From the NCBI RefSeq assembly GCF_900142575.1, contig NZ_FRBI01000003.1, positions 1-43,825 on the forward strand: 43,825 bases of DNA, in the 5' to 3' direction. Below, one piece after another: positions 43,558 to 43,825 of the stretch (positions are counted from its first letter, which is position 1; every line of letters starts with the position of its first letter). The notes under the pieces are model-generated. The model did not search any database. It saw only the letters and a list, made by a program, of their open reading frames with translations, and was not told the DNA's origin. A program made the position numbers and the translations under genes. This stretch comes from Actinacidiphila paucisporea. GTDB taxonomy: Bacteria; Actinomycetota; Actinomycetes; Streptomycetales; Streptomycetaceae.

Positions 43558-43825
43558 GTCCTCCCCCCGGCCGCGGGGGGCGCGGTTCCTCTACGGCACG
43601 GGGGTGCCGGTCCGTGGGCCGGTCCCAGACTTTCGTCTGGGGGTACCCCCGCCCCCGGACGGCGCCGGCTCGCGCAGACGGCAACCTTCAGGGGCGGCGC
43701 GGGGAACTGCGCGCGCAACCCACCACCGAACGGTGGTCCGGACACGACAGAGACAGCCCCTTGCGGCCGGTGGCGACGTGCGGCCCCTCGACGGCTGGTC
43801 GCGCCGTTCCCCGCGCCCCTGAGGG
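43558..43825. other. Terminal intergenic region with repeats
   Basis: Contains CCCAGAC-TTTC-GTCTGGG at about 43625-43642 and a G+C-rich GCGGGGAACTGCGCG unit whose inverted counterpart (GTTCCCCGCGCCCCT) lies at about 43805-43819. These look like common Streptomyces intergenic repeats. No gene is seen. Confidence 0.4.

Overview
The window is high-GC actinobacterial DNA of Streptomyces type. Signs of this are GTG starts, codon bias, strong GGAGG-type ribosome sites, a WhiB protein, TPR/XRE regulators and a holB neighbourhood. A tRNA-Thr gene (33612-33685, minus strand) divides it. At higher coordinates lies ordinary chromosome. At lower coordinates almost everything looks like an integrated mobile element that continues past the left edge.

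Layout of the element side. The left 0.4 kb may hold the 5' part of a group II intron (weak call). Positions 8376 down to 1865 form one tightly overlapping minus-strand operon: a 108-aa protein, a replication-type protein, a DnaC-like ATPase with a frameshift, a WhiB protein, a DUF2637 membrane protein, a 74-aa protein, MobC and a MobA-type relaxase. It ends in a perfect 17-bp terminator stem. Three consecutive hairpins near the mobC start are a candidate oriT. Positions 9-12 kb hold three minus-strand regulators: an XRE/MmyB-like protein, a LuxR-type protein, and an HTH-less relative overlapping the LuxR gene. On the right, 28.5-31.2 kb carries an excisionase-like gene divergent from an XRE repressor and a tyrosine integrase. 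Cargo follows up to the tRNA, including a GIY-YIG (T5orf172/MUG113-like) protein.

The centre of the window is an FxLD-type class I lanthipeptide cluster on the minus strand: a 53-aa precursor (19645-19806), LanB, LanC, and an unusual methyltransferase whose N-terminus is a LanB-type elimination-like domain and whose C-terminus is a PCMT domain. A TPR-like protein follows. Upstream on the same strand are an APC permease, a glutamine-synthetase-family ligase and a 124-aa protein, the first two translationally coupled. The expected chemistry is LanB dehydration of Ser/Thr, LanC ring closure with three Cys, and PCMT methylation of an Asp towards aspartimide or isoaspartate. No dedicated exporter or leader protease is visible.

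The chromosomal side (33.8-43.8 kb) holds a secreted lipoprotein hydrolase, a membrane protein with a Pro-rich tail, holB, an intergenic repeat tract, an asparagine-synthase-like protein without the glutaminase Cys, a 1.2-kb gap with a doubtful Cys-rich small ORF, and a TPR regulator.
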